NCBI GenBank assembly: GCA_948474755.1
Contig: CAOLHI010000554.1
Location: 248,001 to 312,000 of the forward strand
Direction of reading: 5' to 3'
Length of the DNA: 64,000 bases
DNA from: Ctenosaura bakeri
Lineage: Eukaryota; Chordata; Lepidosauria; Squamata; Iguanidae
Below are positions 12,316-24,249 of the stretch, piece after piece (position 1 is the first letter of the stretch; each line of letters starts with the position of its first letter). Made by a program: the position numbers and the translations under genes. The notes under the pieces were generated by a model. That model had not been told where the DNA came from, did not search any database, and was given only the letters and a program-made list of their open reading frames with translations.

Positions 12316-13909
12316 CTGTTTGGAGGACAAATAAAATGAAAATGTGCATGAACTGTGAAGAAGTGGCCAAGATAATGCTGAAATATGCAGCTGAGTCAGC
12401 ACTGTTCTCTCACTACTACTGGAATAGTAAGCAGGCAAGGTAATTAAGGAAGAGCAGCCACATACACCACAATGTAACTGCTACAGCAGGCTAGGTAACT
12501 TGCCGGACCTCAACCCTGAAGGCAAAAATAGCATTCAAGTAGTATATTACAGTTTGGCAGGAAACTGACAAACCTATTGTTTCATTTCTAGACAGGGAAG
12601 AAAAAACACAAGAGGTTTATTAACCTCTTAGTAGACTGCTTTATTTGCTGGTGGACTACGCTTAGCTTGTGAGGGGAGGGGGCCTCTAGCTGTGCAGGAT
12701 GCCTTGAGGATTCAGTCCTAAGGGTGATATGGGAGTCCAACATAAAATAGAAATAGGGAACATGCAGCTTTGCAACTTTTATAATCCACCACTGGTTTCA
12801 ATGGTTAGGGCTGATGGCAGCTGAAGTCTAACCATGGAGGGAGTGCCACACATTCCTCACCTCCGCCTCAGGAAACTGGTGCTTAAACTTAAGCAAGAAG
12901 AATAAAGCATTCAGTTCCACAGTTTTTGCTGTATATGTGAGGCAAGACAGCAAACTTTAGGCTTTCTGTAAGTGACCAAAAAGGGTTGCCTTCTCAGGGT
13001 GATGACACTGGGCCTATTTCACCATAAGCAAAGAACTCCCTCCTTTGGCAGCGGGCAAGATTGGACAGCTGGGAGACATGGACATGTTTGGGATTTAACA
13101 TTACCAATGGTCCAGAAAGGCTTTTGAAAGTACCTAAACAAAAATGTTAAGAAAAAATATCTTCAGTGGCATTTTCCCCTGACTGGAATGTGAAGAATGA
13201 ATGATCACTCTGGAATTGACTGAAGCAGGGCAGAAAGGATCACAGTGTTGAAGACATTTGAGTCAAGGGGGTCTCCAGGTATGGGCTGTTTTCTGTGTTG
13301 CAGCCAGAAGTCATTGGCACTGACAGCAAACAATCTGAGGCTACAGACTGAACTCAGACTGCATAAAGCAGAGGTTTGCCTGTAGGAAACAGAAAGGATT
13401 GGCCAAGAGTGAAGGAAAAAAATAAAACAGGTAATGGGACTTGCCCACAGTGGGCTGTGTCTCACTCCAGTTCTTCCCAGTCATTCCAGCTCTGCTCCCA
13501 ACCAGCTATCTATGTTTCAAGTATTGGCATCTCTTTAGAGAACAGATTTAATGCAGATTCCACCCCTCCTCCTTCCCATACATAATTACATATCTGAGGA
13601 GAATGTGCACGAGAACATCCTAAGAGGCTGCAGGACAATACAATAATCTGCATTAACTATTCCTTTTGGCTTATAGCTAACAATCAATGCTCCTTAACAC
13701 ATGAGCCAACAAATAGAGTCCTGCGGCAAGTTAAAGACTAATATATTTTTCATAGCATGTGCTTTCATTTTTGTTTTAATTGTGACATGCTCCAGCATGC
13801 CTTACCATACCACAGCCACAAGAGGTCACTGTATAATTTTCCATCTAACTTTTTTTTTTAAAGCAAGACACGATTATACAAAGTTAAGCATTGGAGCTCT
13901 GTTGCACAC
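12316..13909. other. LPIN1: LPIN1 intron between coding exons 8 and 9
   Basis: No exon seen. A short fragment at about 12775-12860 resembles the common hAT-type MITE (ATGGTTAGGGCTGATGGCAG). Nothing else recognised. Confidence 0.6.
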
Positions 13910-14100
13910 CTTTAGATATTTCTTTGTTGTCCGCAAGCCCTCCACAGAGTGAAATGGCAATGGATGGCAAGTCTCTTATTCCATCGGAGGTACTCTCTAC
14001 ACCACTATCAATGCCTGAACTTCCAACTGATTGAGGGGACTGATTTGCCGAGCGGGGTCCATTTTCATTCGTGTTCTTCAACTGGGTGACATTATCACCA
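13910..14100 (-). CDS. LPIN1: LPIN1 coding exon 8
   Basis: 191 nt, residues 424-488. Contains [23 protein letters not shown] and [13 protein letters not shown], nearly identical to human lipin-1. The Ser-rich segment is a known phosphorylated and conserved region. Donor is GTGTGC at 13909, less common but GT. AG acceptor at 14102-14101. Confidence 0.97.
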
Positions 14101-14433
14101 CTAAAGACAAAAAGTTAACAGTTAAAAGACAATATTAACTGCATCTGCTGCCCTCCCAGCCATACCACCTATATATTTCCCTGATCTTAAACAACTAAAC
14201 CTGTATCATATTCCCAATCATTTGGTGTAGATGCTCTGCTAGCTGGTATGCTGAGTTTTTCTACAGTGGTGTTCCCCAACCTGGTGCCCTACAGATAATG
14301 TGGGGCACAAGGATTTCTGACCATTGGCCATGTTGGCTAAGACTGATGAGGAGATGAAGTCTAAAACATCTGGAACATATGAAGTTGAAGAAGCCTGCTT
14401 TACAGTTTTTGGCATTTAAAGCTCCAACAACAA

Positions 14434-15154
14434 GGGCTCATTCACACTCTACAATTACAGCGTTGTTACTTCGCTTTAGCTGCCACAGCTGCATCCTATC
14501 AAGCCCTGGGATTTACAGTTTTGGTCAGAGGTACCGGAATTGCTCTCAAGTGAGTATTTCAAATACCTCTCCCTGAACTGCCAATCCCAGGATTCCATAG
14601 CATGGAACCATATGGGCTCTTTCCACAGGGGGGTAATAAAACGGTGTAGTGCGACCTCTGACGGAGGTCGTCTACACCGTAAAGTGGATTGGGGCGGACT
14701 ACTTTAACATAGTTCCACACCCCAATCCGCGCTAGAGCGACTGGAAGTGGTGGCGCCGCGTGCTTTTTAAAAATCACTTTTGAGGAGGTTTTTAAAAAGC
14801 ACAAGGCGTGCAGCTGCGTGCAGCCGCGTGCAGCCCCGTCGCAGCACCTGGTGTAGATTTGCAGGTGCGTGCAAGTGCGTGCCTACAGATCTGCCAGGGG
14901 TGGGCTTTCCGGCTGGTGAGCTTCCCTGGTTGGTGGAGAGCCTCCACCAGTCGTAAGCCGCCATTTTGGATGCCGCAGGACACCAAGGAGTGTGGAGCAG
15001 CGAACCTCGCACTGCTCCACATGGCAACGGACTTACCCGGTTTCAGGGAAGCTCCATTTCAGGACGTTTTACCCCGTTTCTTCCTCCACGTGTGGAAAGT
15101 GCCCCTGACAGTTAAAGTGGAATCGTGCTATAATTCTGGACTGTGAATAGATCC
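14434..15154. mobile_element. Old palindromic MITE split by a younger GC-rich element
   Basis: Outer termini GGGCTCATTCACACTCTACA (left) and, in reverse complement at the right end, GGATCTATTCACAGTCCAGA are related. Internal arms CCTGAACTGCCAATCCCAGG and TTAAAGTGGAATCGTGC match the palindromic MITE plan. The right arm is interrupted by the 14614-15104 element, so the outer copy is the older insertion. Confidence 0.6.
14614..15104. mobile_element. GC-rich long relative of the palindromic MITEs (491 bp)
   Basis: Termini GGGCTCTTTCCACAGGGG and, in reverse complement, GGGCACTTTCCACACG are inverted repeats resembling the MITE terminus. The interior is GC-rich with short tandem units (GTGCAGCCGC-type, 14805-14890). 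The open frames here in three frames are a by-product of GC content. The flanking target duplication is not clear. Confidence 0.6.
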
Positions 15155-15740
15155 AATGCCACTTAAGTTCACTCTGTTCCTTTTGGCATTTTTATCTATC
15201 AGGACTGGACAATGTACAGTCCATTACCCCTCTGAGTCTCCTTGGATGGATCGTAGACTCTTACTAGAATCCAGGAGTTCATTATTCTTTTTTTTAAGCA
15301 GTATTTCTAGATATTACAGCTACAGACATAAATCTGAGTCCAGGAGTTCCCCATTCTTTAAAAAAACCTATATTTCTACAGACATAAATCTGAAAACGTA
15401 GAAAATGTGGTACTTCTTATGTGGTCCTCCATGACCATGATGTAGCCCCATATCCTTCTTTTGCCAAGTCACAATCTCTATTTTCTCAACAAACTAATGT
15501 TAAAGAGAATTAAGACTGTAAAACAGAAGCATTTAGTTTTTGCTAACTTACTCAAAGTAACCTATTTTGTCAGGTTACAAAATTCAAAGGAAGCGCTATA
15601 GATAAACAGATTTGTGTAACTGGGCACAATATCCTGCAGTGGAACAAAATCTGAACTCTTATTTTAAGAAAAAGAAGCATATACAACATGGTTTGTCAAC
15701 AGAAGATAGCAATGTAAATACTAATTAATACCATACATAC

Positions 15741-15834
15741 TTTTTAGGAAAATAGAGTGCAGCAACCTCTGGCTCCATGTCCGTGAGGTCATCTAAATAG
15801 ACACCATCAGCACCGAGATGCCGGTTCCGCTTAT
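15741..15834 (-). CDS. LPIN1: LPIN1 coding exon 7
   Basis: 94 nt, residues 393-424. Reads [20 protein letters not shown] and then [11 protein letters not shown]. The GVYLDDL..[12 protein letters not shown] motif is a lipin signature. Split Asp and Asn codons join exactly with neighbouring exons. AG acceptor at 15836-15835, GTATGT donor at 15740. Confidence 0.97.
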
Positions 15835-16487
15835 CTGTAGAATGCAAAAGTAATATTAACGTAATATGATCAACCCCAAAAGTACTTTTTTTTCCCTTTA
15901 AGTTAAATCACTGGTTCTTCTTGCCCATTTTTTTTGTATTATTATTTTTTATTAAGTAAAAAGAACAAAGATTAAAAAAACATAATCCAAACACACAAAT
16001 CAACAACAAAAAAAATAACTCAAACAACAACAGACATCCCAATCTAGACATAACTAAAAAAAATACTAACAAAACATAGCTAAAATGAGTCCCTGCCCTT
16101 GTTACAAACAGTTCATATTACTTGAACATTAACACCTAACTATAAAATCATTCATTTTATCACATAATTATCGACTGTTGCTTATCACTTGTCATTTTAA
16201 TTATTTACTTTATTTCTCAAGTTCATAATTCATTGTTACCTTATTCTAAATTACTTTATAAGGATGATTAATCGTTGAAAGATAATAATAATCTATATAA
16301 AAAAAACTTGTCCATTTTTAAAAAGTCTTTAAAAACAAATACCTAATCCACAGTGCTAATAAAAGCCACCATCTACATTAAACTCATCTACTGAAGAATT
16401 TGGTATAGGAATGTACGTACAATATTTATATATTGCCTTATAGATTTATTCATATATTAAATATCTTGCCTTTCTCCCAGTGAGAAG

Positions 16488-16848
16488 GAGCATGGTACTG
16501 TGGTCTTAGTGTTGAATTATGGCCATTTCTGCACTAGACTGTTATAGCATAATGATTCCACTTTCAACCTCCTATGGAATCCTGGGGTTTTCAGTTTAGG
16601 GAGAGGATTCCATAGGAGGTTGAAAGTGGAATCATTGCGCTATAACAGTTTAGTGCGAAAATGGCCTATAACTTTGGAGACCAGAGTTTGAATCCCTGCT
16701 CAGCCACGGAAACTCACTGGGTAGCTTTGGGCAAGTCACACTCTCTAGGCCTCAGAAGAAAGCAATGACAAACCCTCTCTGCAGAAAGAAAATGCTATGA
16801 TAGGGTCACCATAAATTCAGAAATGACTTGAATGTACACAACAACAAA
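16488..16848 (+). repeat. tRNA-derived SINE interrupted by a MITE
   Basis: Left part (GGAGCATGGTACTGTGGTCT) and right part (GGAGACCAGAGTTTGAATCC, then GAAACTCACTGGGTAGCTTT, ending ACAACAACAAA) form one lizard SINE of the ACA-tailed type. The MITE at 16521-16666 splits the ACTATGACT-equivalent segment with a TAT duplication. Confidence 0.8.
16521..16666. mobile_element. Palindromic MITE copy A, TSD TAT
   Basis: 146 bp. Termini GGCCATTTCTGCACTAGAC / GGCCATTTTCGCACTAAAC; arms share ATGATTCCACTTTCAACCTC. Flanked by TAT at 16518-16520 and 16667-16669. Inserted into a SINE, so the empty site can be deduced. Confidence 0.88.
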
Positions 16849-16859
16849 TTTCTTCTAAT

Positions 16860-17090
16860 GCTGGGACCCAAGCATGGCTTACATCATGATTTAAAAAAAA
16901 AAGATAACTAAGAACACAAAAAGGTATAATGTTAAAATGCAATTAAACACATCAAATTAAGACTATTGCATTAAAAAGCAATTTTAAAACTCACAGATTA
17001 ATAAAAGTCCAACACAGCCTATCCTCACACAGAAGGGAGTTCTACAACCTGGCATAGCCAACAACAACCAATAACAAAGGTTACCTGGAC
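16860..17090. repeat. Unclassified dispersed repeat, copy 1
   Basis: Shares an A-rich body and the motif AGGGAGTTCTACAACCTGG with 42355-42620 (AGGGAGTTCCACAACCTGGG); a related A-rich body occurs at 26440-26640. Probably the 3' part of an old retroelement; I cannot name the family. Confidence 0.4.
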
Positions 17091-17651
17091 AGCTAATAAT
17101 AAAAGTTAATAAAAATTAAATATAGAAACAGGGCCATAAAATCATACAATCCAGTGTGCAAAATCAACAGCAGAGGATAGTATCAATACAACAGAGCCTG
17201 TGGTAGCACCGATAGTAATTAAAAAAAAATACAAGAAGCCCCAAGAAGTTCTATAAATCACAAAAATACATGAACACCCAAGCAGTCTATAAATCACTAA
17301 AGACTTTTTTTTAAGGAAAAACAAAAGCTTCAGTGTTGAAAAAGCCACCATGCTCTGCAAGCATAATCACTCCAGGGCATTCCATGACGGGTGTATTTTA
17401 ATTAAGAAGGCTTAGCCCAACCTGGCTCTAGTAGCCTAGAGCCATCTAGCCTGCCTTACTTAACAACAGCACCCAAAGAAGGGCCTAAGAAGAGGAACTT
17501 AATTTCTGGGCAAGTAAATGTGAGAGAAGCTGATGCTTCAAGTAACCTGACCCCACTGATAGCTTTAAAAATTAATACATTCTGAATTGCGTTTCGAAAT
17601 GAACTGGACACTAACGCTGGTGACAAAAGCATTTGGATAATATGATTGCAT

Positions 17652-17740
17652 GTGCACACGCCTTCAAGCTGCCCATCAACTTATTGCAACCCTAGGAATT
17701 TCACAGGGTGTTCTTAGGAAGGAATACTCAGAGGTGGTTT
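17652..17740 (-). repeat. SINE tail fragment (5S/tRNA-SINE 3' region)
   Basis: On the plus strand reads CGCCTTCAAGCTGCCCATCA, CAACCCTAGGAATTTCACAG, GGAATACTCAGAGGTGGTTT. This is the reverse complement of the conserved tail of the 9489-9703 SINE. 5' truncated. Confidence 0.65.
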
Positions 17741-18849
17741 TGACACTAATGATTGTATTAGTCTAATTTGGTTCACAGTTTAGCTTCCCTGTTTTGGTCT
17801 GTTCTCAGAAACACTCCACATATAACACACTGCAGCACTCCAACCAAAAATTTACCAAAAGTTGAATAATCTATAGCAAATCTCTATTCAGATTTACTAA
17901 TTGGTGAATTAAGCAAAATATCTATATCACTCACGAAAAGATTTTCTAAAGTGCTGTGCAATAAAAGCGTATATAAAATACATCTAAAAGTTATCATATC
18001 AATATATCTAGATATATGAATGTGCATATAAACCACATACATACAGGAATAGAAACAGAGACAGATGAAAAGACTAGCAGTACCAACAATCAATAAGATT
18101 AATCTTGAAAAAAAAATGATGAAAAGAAAGATTTCTATCACATTTCAAACCTGCAAATGGTTGTCTAGGGGCAAGGTTTTTTAAGAGTGCAGGCAAACTA
18201 AATGCCCTTTTCTGAGTGGACTCCAGACTGACTGGAATATCCTATGACACCACAAGAAGACCCAACCCCTAAAGATCAAAGAGGTCAGGAAGGGGATGTA
18301 CATCTGTATTTGAGAAAATGAAACTCTCAAATAGCCCAGTCACAAGGCAAACAAACAAAAAACAAAGGAAATGGTTTGGGTCCCGTAATATCATCCGAGA
18401 CAGTGAGAAAACTTTCACTTTCACAGTTAGCTGTGTTCAAATGAGTTTTCATGAAATACAGCTGCACAGCACATGAGTGCACTATGCTGAGATAAGCATA
18501 GGTGGAAACCTCGAAGTTCCTGGAATACAGCTTCTAGAGGAGACGGGAAGAGAGACGTGCCTTCAGACAGCTAAGCATTTTCAGTTTCACTCTTCCTGTG
18601 TGGGAAATGAGCCAGTGATTGCTGAGCAGTGGTTGGCAATGGAGGAGAGATGGGGGCAAAGGACATAGGGGCTGAATCCCAGCCATGGGATCCAGATGGC
18701 TTTTGAAGCACTAGGTGAGCGTGCCTGGCTTTGATTTGCACGGGGAAAGTGATAAAGGAGCAAAGCTAGGTCTCTGGGCAAGAAGCTCCAGCCAACATCT
18801 CAGCTAGAGAGTTGTTGATATCAGGAGATATGGTCACATAATCCTCACC

Positions 18850-18877
18850 TCTCGGGCTTGAAGATCCAGTCCATCCC
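18850..18877 (-). other. LPIN1: Candidate 28-nt cryptic (poison) exon in LPIN1 intron
   Basis: Between coding exons 6 and 7 the minus strand shows a pyrimidine-rich tract with CTACAG acceptor (18879-18878), 28 nt, then GAG|GTGAGG donor (18849). Its length is not a multiple of three. If included, the frame runs G-M-D-W-I-F-K-P-E-R and hits TAA at the first bases of coding exon 7, which would trigger nonsense-mediated decay. I do not know an equivalent in other species, and chance splice-like motifs are common in introns. Confidence 0.25.
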
Positions 18878-19183
18878 TGTAGGAAGGAATATCAAGAATC
18901 CAGAATGGAAACAGTGAAAGGATGCAACCTAGAAAGATCTTTACTTAGCCTACAGCTGGAGATGCACTAGTTGTTAAAGACCTCCCTCTCTTCCTTTTTT
19001 CTCTAAAAGGCCAAGTTTATGTTGCTGTTTCCACAAGGCAGACTGCTTTCTCTACAAAACTTCTTTTTTTCTACCAAAGTCAGTTTGCTTCACCAACTAC
19101 AAACAATCTCAATTTTCATAATCACTGGGTATACCATTAAAAAAACCTGTGCACATACAACATGAAAACAAAGCCATTTATAC

Positions 19184-19508
19184 CTTTTTTCTTGGAAGGA
19201 GAATCTGTTTTGCTCACTGGATGCATCAGGCACATTGTAGCCTGTTTGACTTCTTCACTGGCAGGAAGTGGAGGTGCAGCTGCCCCTAAAATGTCTGCAT
19301 CTGGCTCATTTATCTCAGGTACAGTTGCTCTCTGGTGTTCAGTTTCTTCCAGAGTTATCACTGTATTATCCTGTGCAAGGGCAGGAAAGGCAGATATGCT
19401 CGGAAGCTCTTCCAAATTGTCACTCTGAATGGTTCGGAAGTGTGTGTTTTCAGAAGGACTCACATTCACTGTCGTACTGGATTCTTTTGGCTTGAGAAAA
19501 GCAGCAGC
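19184..19508 (-). CDS. LPIN1: LPIN1 coding exon 6 (variable middle region)
   Basis: 325 nt, residues 285-393, phase 0 in and phase 1 out. Carries SPSENTHFRTIQSD, then a variable acidic stretch, then LGAAAPPLP and KTDSPSKKK, which match lipin-1. The region between conserved domains is a likely regulatory linker rich in phosphorylatable Ser/Thr. Donor GTATAA at 19183. Confidence 0.96.
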
Positions 19509-19789
19509 CTAGAAACGAAAAAGCAAGCATACAATTAAAAAAAAAAAGATTTGGAGGACACAAGAGAAGGTCGGAAAGTGACACTGAATGTTGCTTTCAT
19601 GCCACACTGCACTGTTGTCATTAACTGACAAGTCAAATCACAGTTAGGACTGTTTCAATACAAAGCAACAAACTTGTGTCTGCTGATGAGTGCATGTTTT
19701 CCAAAAGGAGCTGCAGACAATCTTTCCTCACTAATAAGGGTACCTGTATTTACAGGCATGTTTTCAAACACTTACTGACTTCTCTCCCA

Positions 19790-19960
19790 GGGCCTGCCTG
19801 AGGCAGATGAGACAGCTAACTTGTGAAAGTTAAGAAGATCTAGGTTAGGTCAGTGCATGGATGGGAGCTTGTCTTGGAATCCCCAGATACTTTGCCTTGA
19901 GTTCCATGGTAGAAGAAAAGTGGGGTGTGAATTTAATCTTTTTATGTATGCATTTTTTTA
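19790..19960 (+). repeat. Degenerate 5S-like SINE
   Basis: AGTTAAGAAGATCTAGGTTA then GTGCATGGATGGGAGCTTGT echo the 5S segment (AGCTAAGCAGGGT...TTAGTACTTGGATGGGAGACC). It ends in a TGGGGTGTGAATTTAATC-like tail. Weak. Confidence 0.4.
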
Positions 19961-20001
19961 AAAATGGTTATTTCTACCTTGTGACACTGATACAGGACTC
20001 T

Positions 20002-20131
20002 GAACATTTCCACCCGACACTCTTATAGTGCGATGATTCCACTTTCAACCTCCTATGGAATCCTGGGATCGGCCCCTACCGAAACTGCAAACCCCAGGAT
20101 TTCATAGGAAGAGTGTCGTGCGGAAATGGCC
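20002..20131. mobile_element. Palindromic MITE copy B, TSD TCT
   Basis: 130 bp. The right terminus is intact (GGCCATTTCCGCACGACAC on the reverse strand); the left has mutated to GAACATTTCCACCCGACAC. Centre CTGGGATCGGCCCCTACCG. Flanks TCT at 19999-20001 and 20132-20134. Confidence 0.8.
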
Positions 20132-20584
20132 TCTGACCAGAATACAATGGTAGGAAGGATTGCAGGAGCTGCACAATCTTAGTGGTCATGCAAATTTACT
20201 AACATGACATGCACTTGGGAATACAGACCAAAATTTATCATCTTCACCAGGAGTCTGTTCTCTTTTAGGAGGTTCTGTAATTAGGAGATCCAATTCTTAT
20301 TGGGCAAGGGCATAAATTTAATTTAATTTACATCCTTCCTTTCTCACAAAACGACCCTCAAAGCAGATATAATGGTATAAATGGTATAGCACTGGTAAGA
20401 TCCAGAATAAACTTCTGTATCTTTCTGAGGTGCAGACAAGATTTTTAAAAAATGAGTAAGCTGCAGAATAGCCCATAACAGAGAACTCAGCTGGCAGTCA
20501 TGTCAAAAGGCACTCAAATTTGAGCAAATGGGCAAAAATGCCTTCCCCATACACCCCAGAATTCCCTTTAAACACTCTTTCTCC

Positions 20585-21020
20585 CTCCATTTCCAGCAGG
20601 TAGCTGTCCAGATGTCACTTTCTGAAGACATCCAAAGGAGGAGACCCCATCACCTCTCTAGGCACTTGAGTTCATTGCTGAGCTCTTGTCCAGAAGGTCT
20701 TTCTAATATTCAATCAAAATCTACCCTCCTGTAACTTAAAACCATTAGACCTGGTCCAACTCTCTGTGGGAGCAGAGAATAGGCCTGTCCCCTCCTTTCT
20801 ACGACAGCCCTTCAGGTATTTAGAGAATGCAATCCTGTCACCCTGCTCAGTCTTTTCTTCACCAAGCTGAACATGTCCAGCTCCTTCAACATTTCCTCAT
20901 GTTTTGTTCTCTTATCATCCTCATTGCCCCTCTCTGAACCTGCTCCAACTTGTCGATATCCTTCTTAAAACATGGTGCCCAGAACTGAATGCAGTATTCC
21001 ACATAAGGCCTGACCAGTTC
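20585..21020 (-). repeat. CR1 LINE 3' fragment, old
   Basis: The plus strand reads TTCCAGCAGGTAGCTGTCCA, CTCTCTGAACCTGCTCCAAC, TGTCGATATCCTTCTTAAAA, GGTGCCCAGAACTGAATGCA, the reverse complement of the CR1 ORF2 C-terminus and 3'UTR. 5' truncated and full of stops; typical dead amniote CR1. Confidence 0.8.
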
Positions 21021-21725
21021 AGAACATAGTGGGACTATTATTTCCCTTGACTTGGAAACTAAGTCACACCACTTCCTGTTGCCATTTTGGAGGGGAAATA
21101 CCGGGAAACAGGTATTTTGGCATGTTTGAGGGGGAGGGTTGTGGCCTGGAGAAGGAGGTGAAGAGGTAGAAAATTGGCCCCTGGTTCCACACTGTCCCTC
21201 TTTCCCAGTTTTTCTGAAGAAGCAAACATTAGAAACAATGGACCTAAATCCAATTCCTACTTTGTAAATTAAAGCAGACTTGTAGAATTAATAAGGACTT
21301 GGAAAGTTCAACATTTATGCAAATTTCACTGTTTCAGTGGGTCTATTCTAACTGTTACTGGCGACTGGATTTAAGCTCATAGTTTGAAATGATCTTTTTG
21401 GACAAACTGTACTTTGTCCTGGTTTACACAAAATGACGAACTGCAAAAAAGATGCTTGTGATCTCTTCACAGCCACTCCAGAGTAGAGAAAAAAAATGGA
21501 GGAAGAAGTTAAAAAGCCCATGATTCATGAACACAAAATTAAGCCCAGCCTGGGGAACTTGTGCCTTTTCAGATATTGCTGAACACCTCCATCAGTCCTA
21601 GATAGACTGGCCAACTGTGAGAAGCAGTTCGTCAACATCTAGAAGATCAAAGGTGCTTCCCACTTGCACTGAGCTATGGTTAAGCACTATGTCAGAATTC
21701 TCCCTACATATCTTATTTGAATGAA

Positions 21726-21909
21726 AGCCAGTGTAGTATAGTGATATGAGTGCTGGACTATAACCCTGGACATCAGAGTTTGATTACCTGCTTGGCCATG
21801 GAAACCCACTGGGTGATCTTGGGCATGTCACACACTCAGAAATCCCTGTGATAGGTTCACCTTGTAGTTGCCATAAGTTGAAAACGATTTGAAGGTACAC
21901 AGCAACAAC
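21726..21909 (+). repeat. tRNA-derived SINE (ACA-tailed)
   Basis: GCCAGTGTAGTATAGTGATA head, GGAAACCCACTGGGTGATCT body, GATAGGTTCACCTTG and an ACAGCAACAACT tail. An internal deletion in the middle shortens it to about 184 bp. Confidence 0.82.
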
Positions 21910-22018
21910 TGAAACTCGAAACTTCCTAGCTCTGTGTCAGATTAAGTCAGTCAGCCATAGCAGGGCTGTCAGCCTTATTTGAAAACATTTCGTCCTGTTT
22001 TCCGTTCTGTTCTCTTAC

Positions 22019-22148
22019 CTTTGTGGCTTGAGGTAGTTCTCCCCAGTCCCAATGCATTTGGGGATTATTATTCTGAATACCTCTGTCCAAAGTTTTGCTG
22101 ACTAGTTCCGAATCACTTTTAGGAGTGGGAGGCCTGGACCCTGAGGGG
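22019..22148 (-). CDS. LPIN1: LPIN1 coding exon 5
   Basis: 130 nt, residues 241-284, phase 2 in and phase 0 out. Contains PSGSRPPTPKSDSELV, the conserved Pro/Ser block of lipins, and ends WDWGELPQATK, equivalent to the human WLWGELPQ segment. A polypyrimidine tract and GCAG acceptor lie at 22150-22149, with GTAAGA donor at 22018. The intron on its 5' side is the second-longest in the window (9.7 kb). Confidence 0.96.
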
Positions 22149-23389
22149 CTGCAAAAAAAGAGGAGGGAAGGAACAGAATAAGGCCAGGGGAAAAGACAGC
22201 GCTAAGGATGAGAAATGTTAATGCTCCTCCTGATGCTAATTTGTTATGCACCCTGTCTACAGTGTTACTGCCAATCTGAACTAAACGTGTCGAATTCATT
22301 TCTTACCTAAATAAAACAACAAACAATAATACCTATAAGACAAAGGCCTACTCCAAGAGACAGTAGCCAAGCACATAACATGAGATGAAAAGGTTAGATA
22401 TCAAACACCATGAGACTTAGATCCGTAGCACTCCAAAAATAATGCCAGAACACATAAGATTTCCAACTATCCTGACTTCAATAAACAGTTTTTCAGGATT
22501 ATATCTCCACATAAGCATCACGTGATTTTCCAATATTCCCAATCACATGCAGAGCATCCATGAGTAAAACCAGCTTCCTCCTATTCAAAAAGTCACCATC
22601 CACTTGTGCAAGATGATGCAACACAAAGTAGAGGAGCTAGTATGCATTTTCCCCACATATGCATTTACCCCACGTGGAAGCTGAATGTTTGTACAGGCTT
22701 AAAGAAAAAACATGTCTGACGAATTGGCCATGTGCATATACGACTGGGCAGACATGTGGGCTCTTGAAACAAGAAAAAGGGCACAGGGATCCATGCACAC
22801 CGGTTACTAATTATCTGATTACTGTGCTCCAGAACTTATCAAGTCTTTGGATGAATCAGGTTCATGCAGTACCCATTCAACTTAGTGTCATCTTGGCAAA
22901 TGCAGATGGAGGGATAACACTGCAAAAAAAGAAATGTTTGAACTAGTCCTACACTGAAAAATCACATGAATTGCTAGCTTTCTGGACATTGTTTTGCTTT
23001 ATATAACAAAGAACCTGTTACTGAATAAATGAACACCGTGTTTACACAAAGGAATGTTTTAAGCAAGTAAATATATACAGCTGTAGAGATGATCTGTTCA
23101 GGAAGAAGGGGGAAATCACTGTAAGGGTTCAATTTGTTCATACACACACAGACAAAAGCACAAACACAACACAGTGGTGAGCAGTGCAATCAGAGCTAAC
23201 AGCATTTACAATCTGCTTAGGCAGTGCAAACACACAGTGTTGCCACTAAATAGGCAATGCTGTTAAAAGATGAAAATCCTTGCTGATCTTGTGAGAATGA
23301 GAAACCACAACATTTTCTCTTCACATGCAGAACAGCAAATATCATCTCACACTCTCAAGATAGTTTTCAACCTGCAAGAACAATTTTTC

Positions 23390-24000
23390 TGCAAAGCGCA
23401 TATATTGCACAAATTGCATAGATATAATGAGAATAGTCTCTGCCACCATGTTTCAAAGTTCCTGTTAACATCATGGCCAAATGATAACAGCTGTTCAGTG
23501 ACACAGAGATGCCAATTTGTATTTAGTATGGCCTGCTAGATAGTTTCACTTTAGCCTGAAGCTTTATGGCTTAGAAAGGATCTGTAGCTAAGAATGAACT
23601 GAGGAGAGTAAACTTTACTTTACTTCTGCCTACCTACTCGAACAGTTCTCACAGCTACTGCAATGGGAGATAAGCCACGTCTGCACACTCTGTTTTCTTT
23701 TGTTTGCTTCTGTACTATATAACCCTTGAGAAACAATCTGCCACTGGGCTTGCTCTCAGTTGGGGTGGGTAACCCAGCCACAGAGATCGTGAACACTGGC
23801 CACAGGATAGTCTGGGTAGGTTTAGAGGTCTAGTTCTGCCATTTGCTAAGAAGGCAAGCTGGCCAAAGAGTGATATTTGCTCTGCAGTAGACCACCCACT
23901 GCATCATTTAAAAACAATAAAGATTACCATATCTTACAACAGAGACGGGTGTCTGTTTTGAGCCCCAAATGAAGTCTGAGAGGCCTGGGATTACAGCCAG
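23390..24000 (+). repeat. Unclassified LTR-like dispersed repeat, copy 1
   Basis: Similar in order to 57540-58180: GTTAACATCATGGCCAAATG, then GGATAGTCTGGGTAGGTTTA, then GTAGACCACCCACTGCATCA followed by CAATAAAG. A poly(A)-signal-like AATAAAG near the end of both copies suggests a solo LTR. I see no clear TG...CA ends. Confidence 0.35.
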
Positions 24001-24249
24001 TTCCAGCCTCAGTAGCTGAACTACAATAGCTACTTTTTTCATGAACTTTAAAGAATTAGAAACACTGGATAGGTTGCTTGTGCACTATTGATCAATCAGG
24101 CATTTCTTTGGTGTGCAAATTATAGGAAATTTGACAGCTCCTCACCACCAAAGTGCTCATAGCCTCATTCTCACCCTGGAGCTGAACATTTTTTCAACGG
24201 ATAAGAAACAGCCTGTCTCATCCTATCAAGAGAGCCTGTGTCCTCAAGA

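Larger units (their letters stand above)
15835..19183. other. LPIN1: LPIN1 intron between coding exons 6 and 7
   Basis: Contains an A-rich stretch (about 15880-16340), a SINE with nested MITE (16488-16848), an unclassified dispersed repeat (16860-17090), a SINE tail on the minus strand (17652-17740) and the candidate 28-nt exon (18850-18877). Confidence 0.65.
19509..22018. other. LPIN1: LPIN1 intron between coding exons 5 and 6
   Basis: Holds a degenerate 5S-like SINE (19790-19960), MITE copy B, an old CR1 3' end, a hAT-like MITE fragment (about 21543-21662) and a tRNA SINE. In mammals the alternative lipin-1 beta exon lies in about this position. I could not pick out such an exon. Confidence 0.6.
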
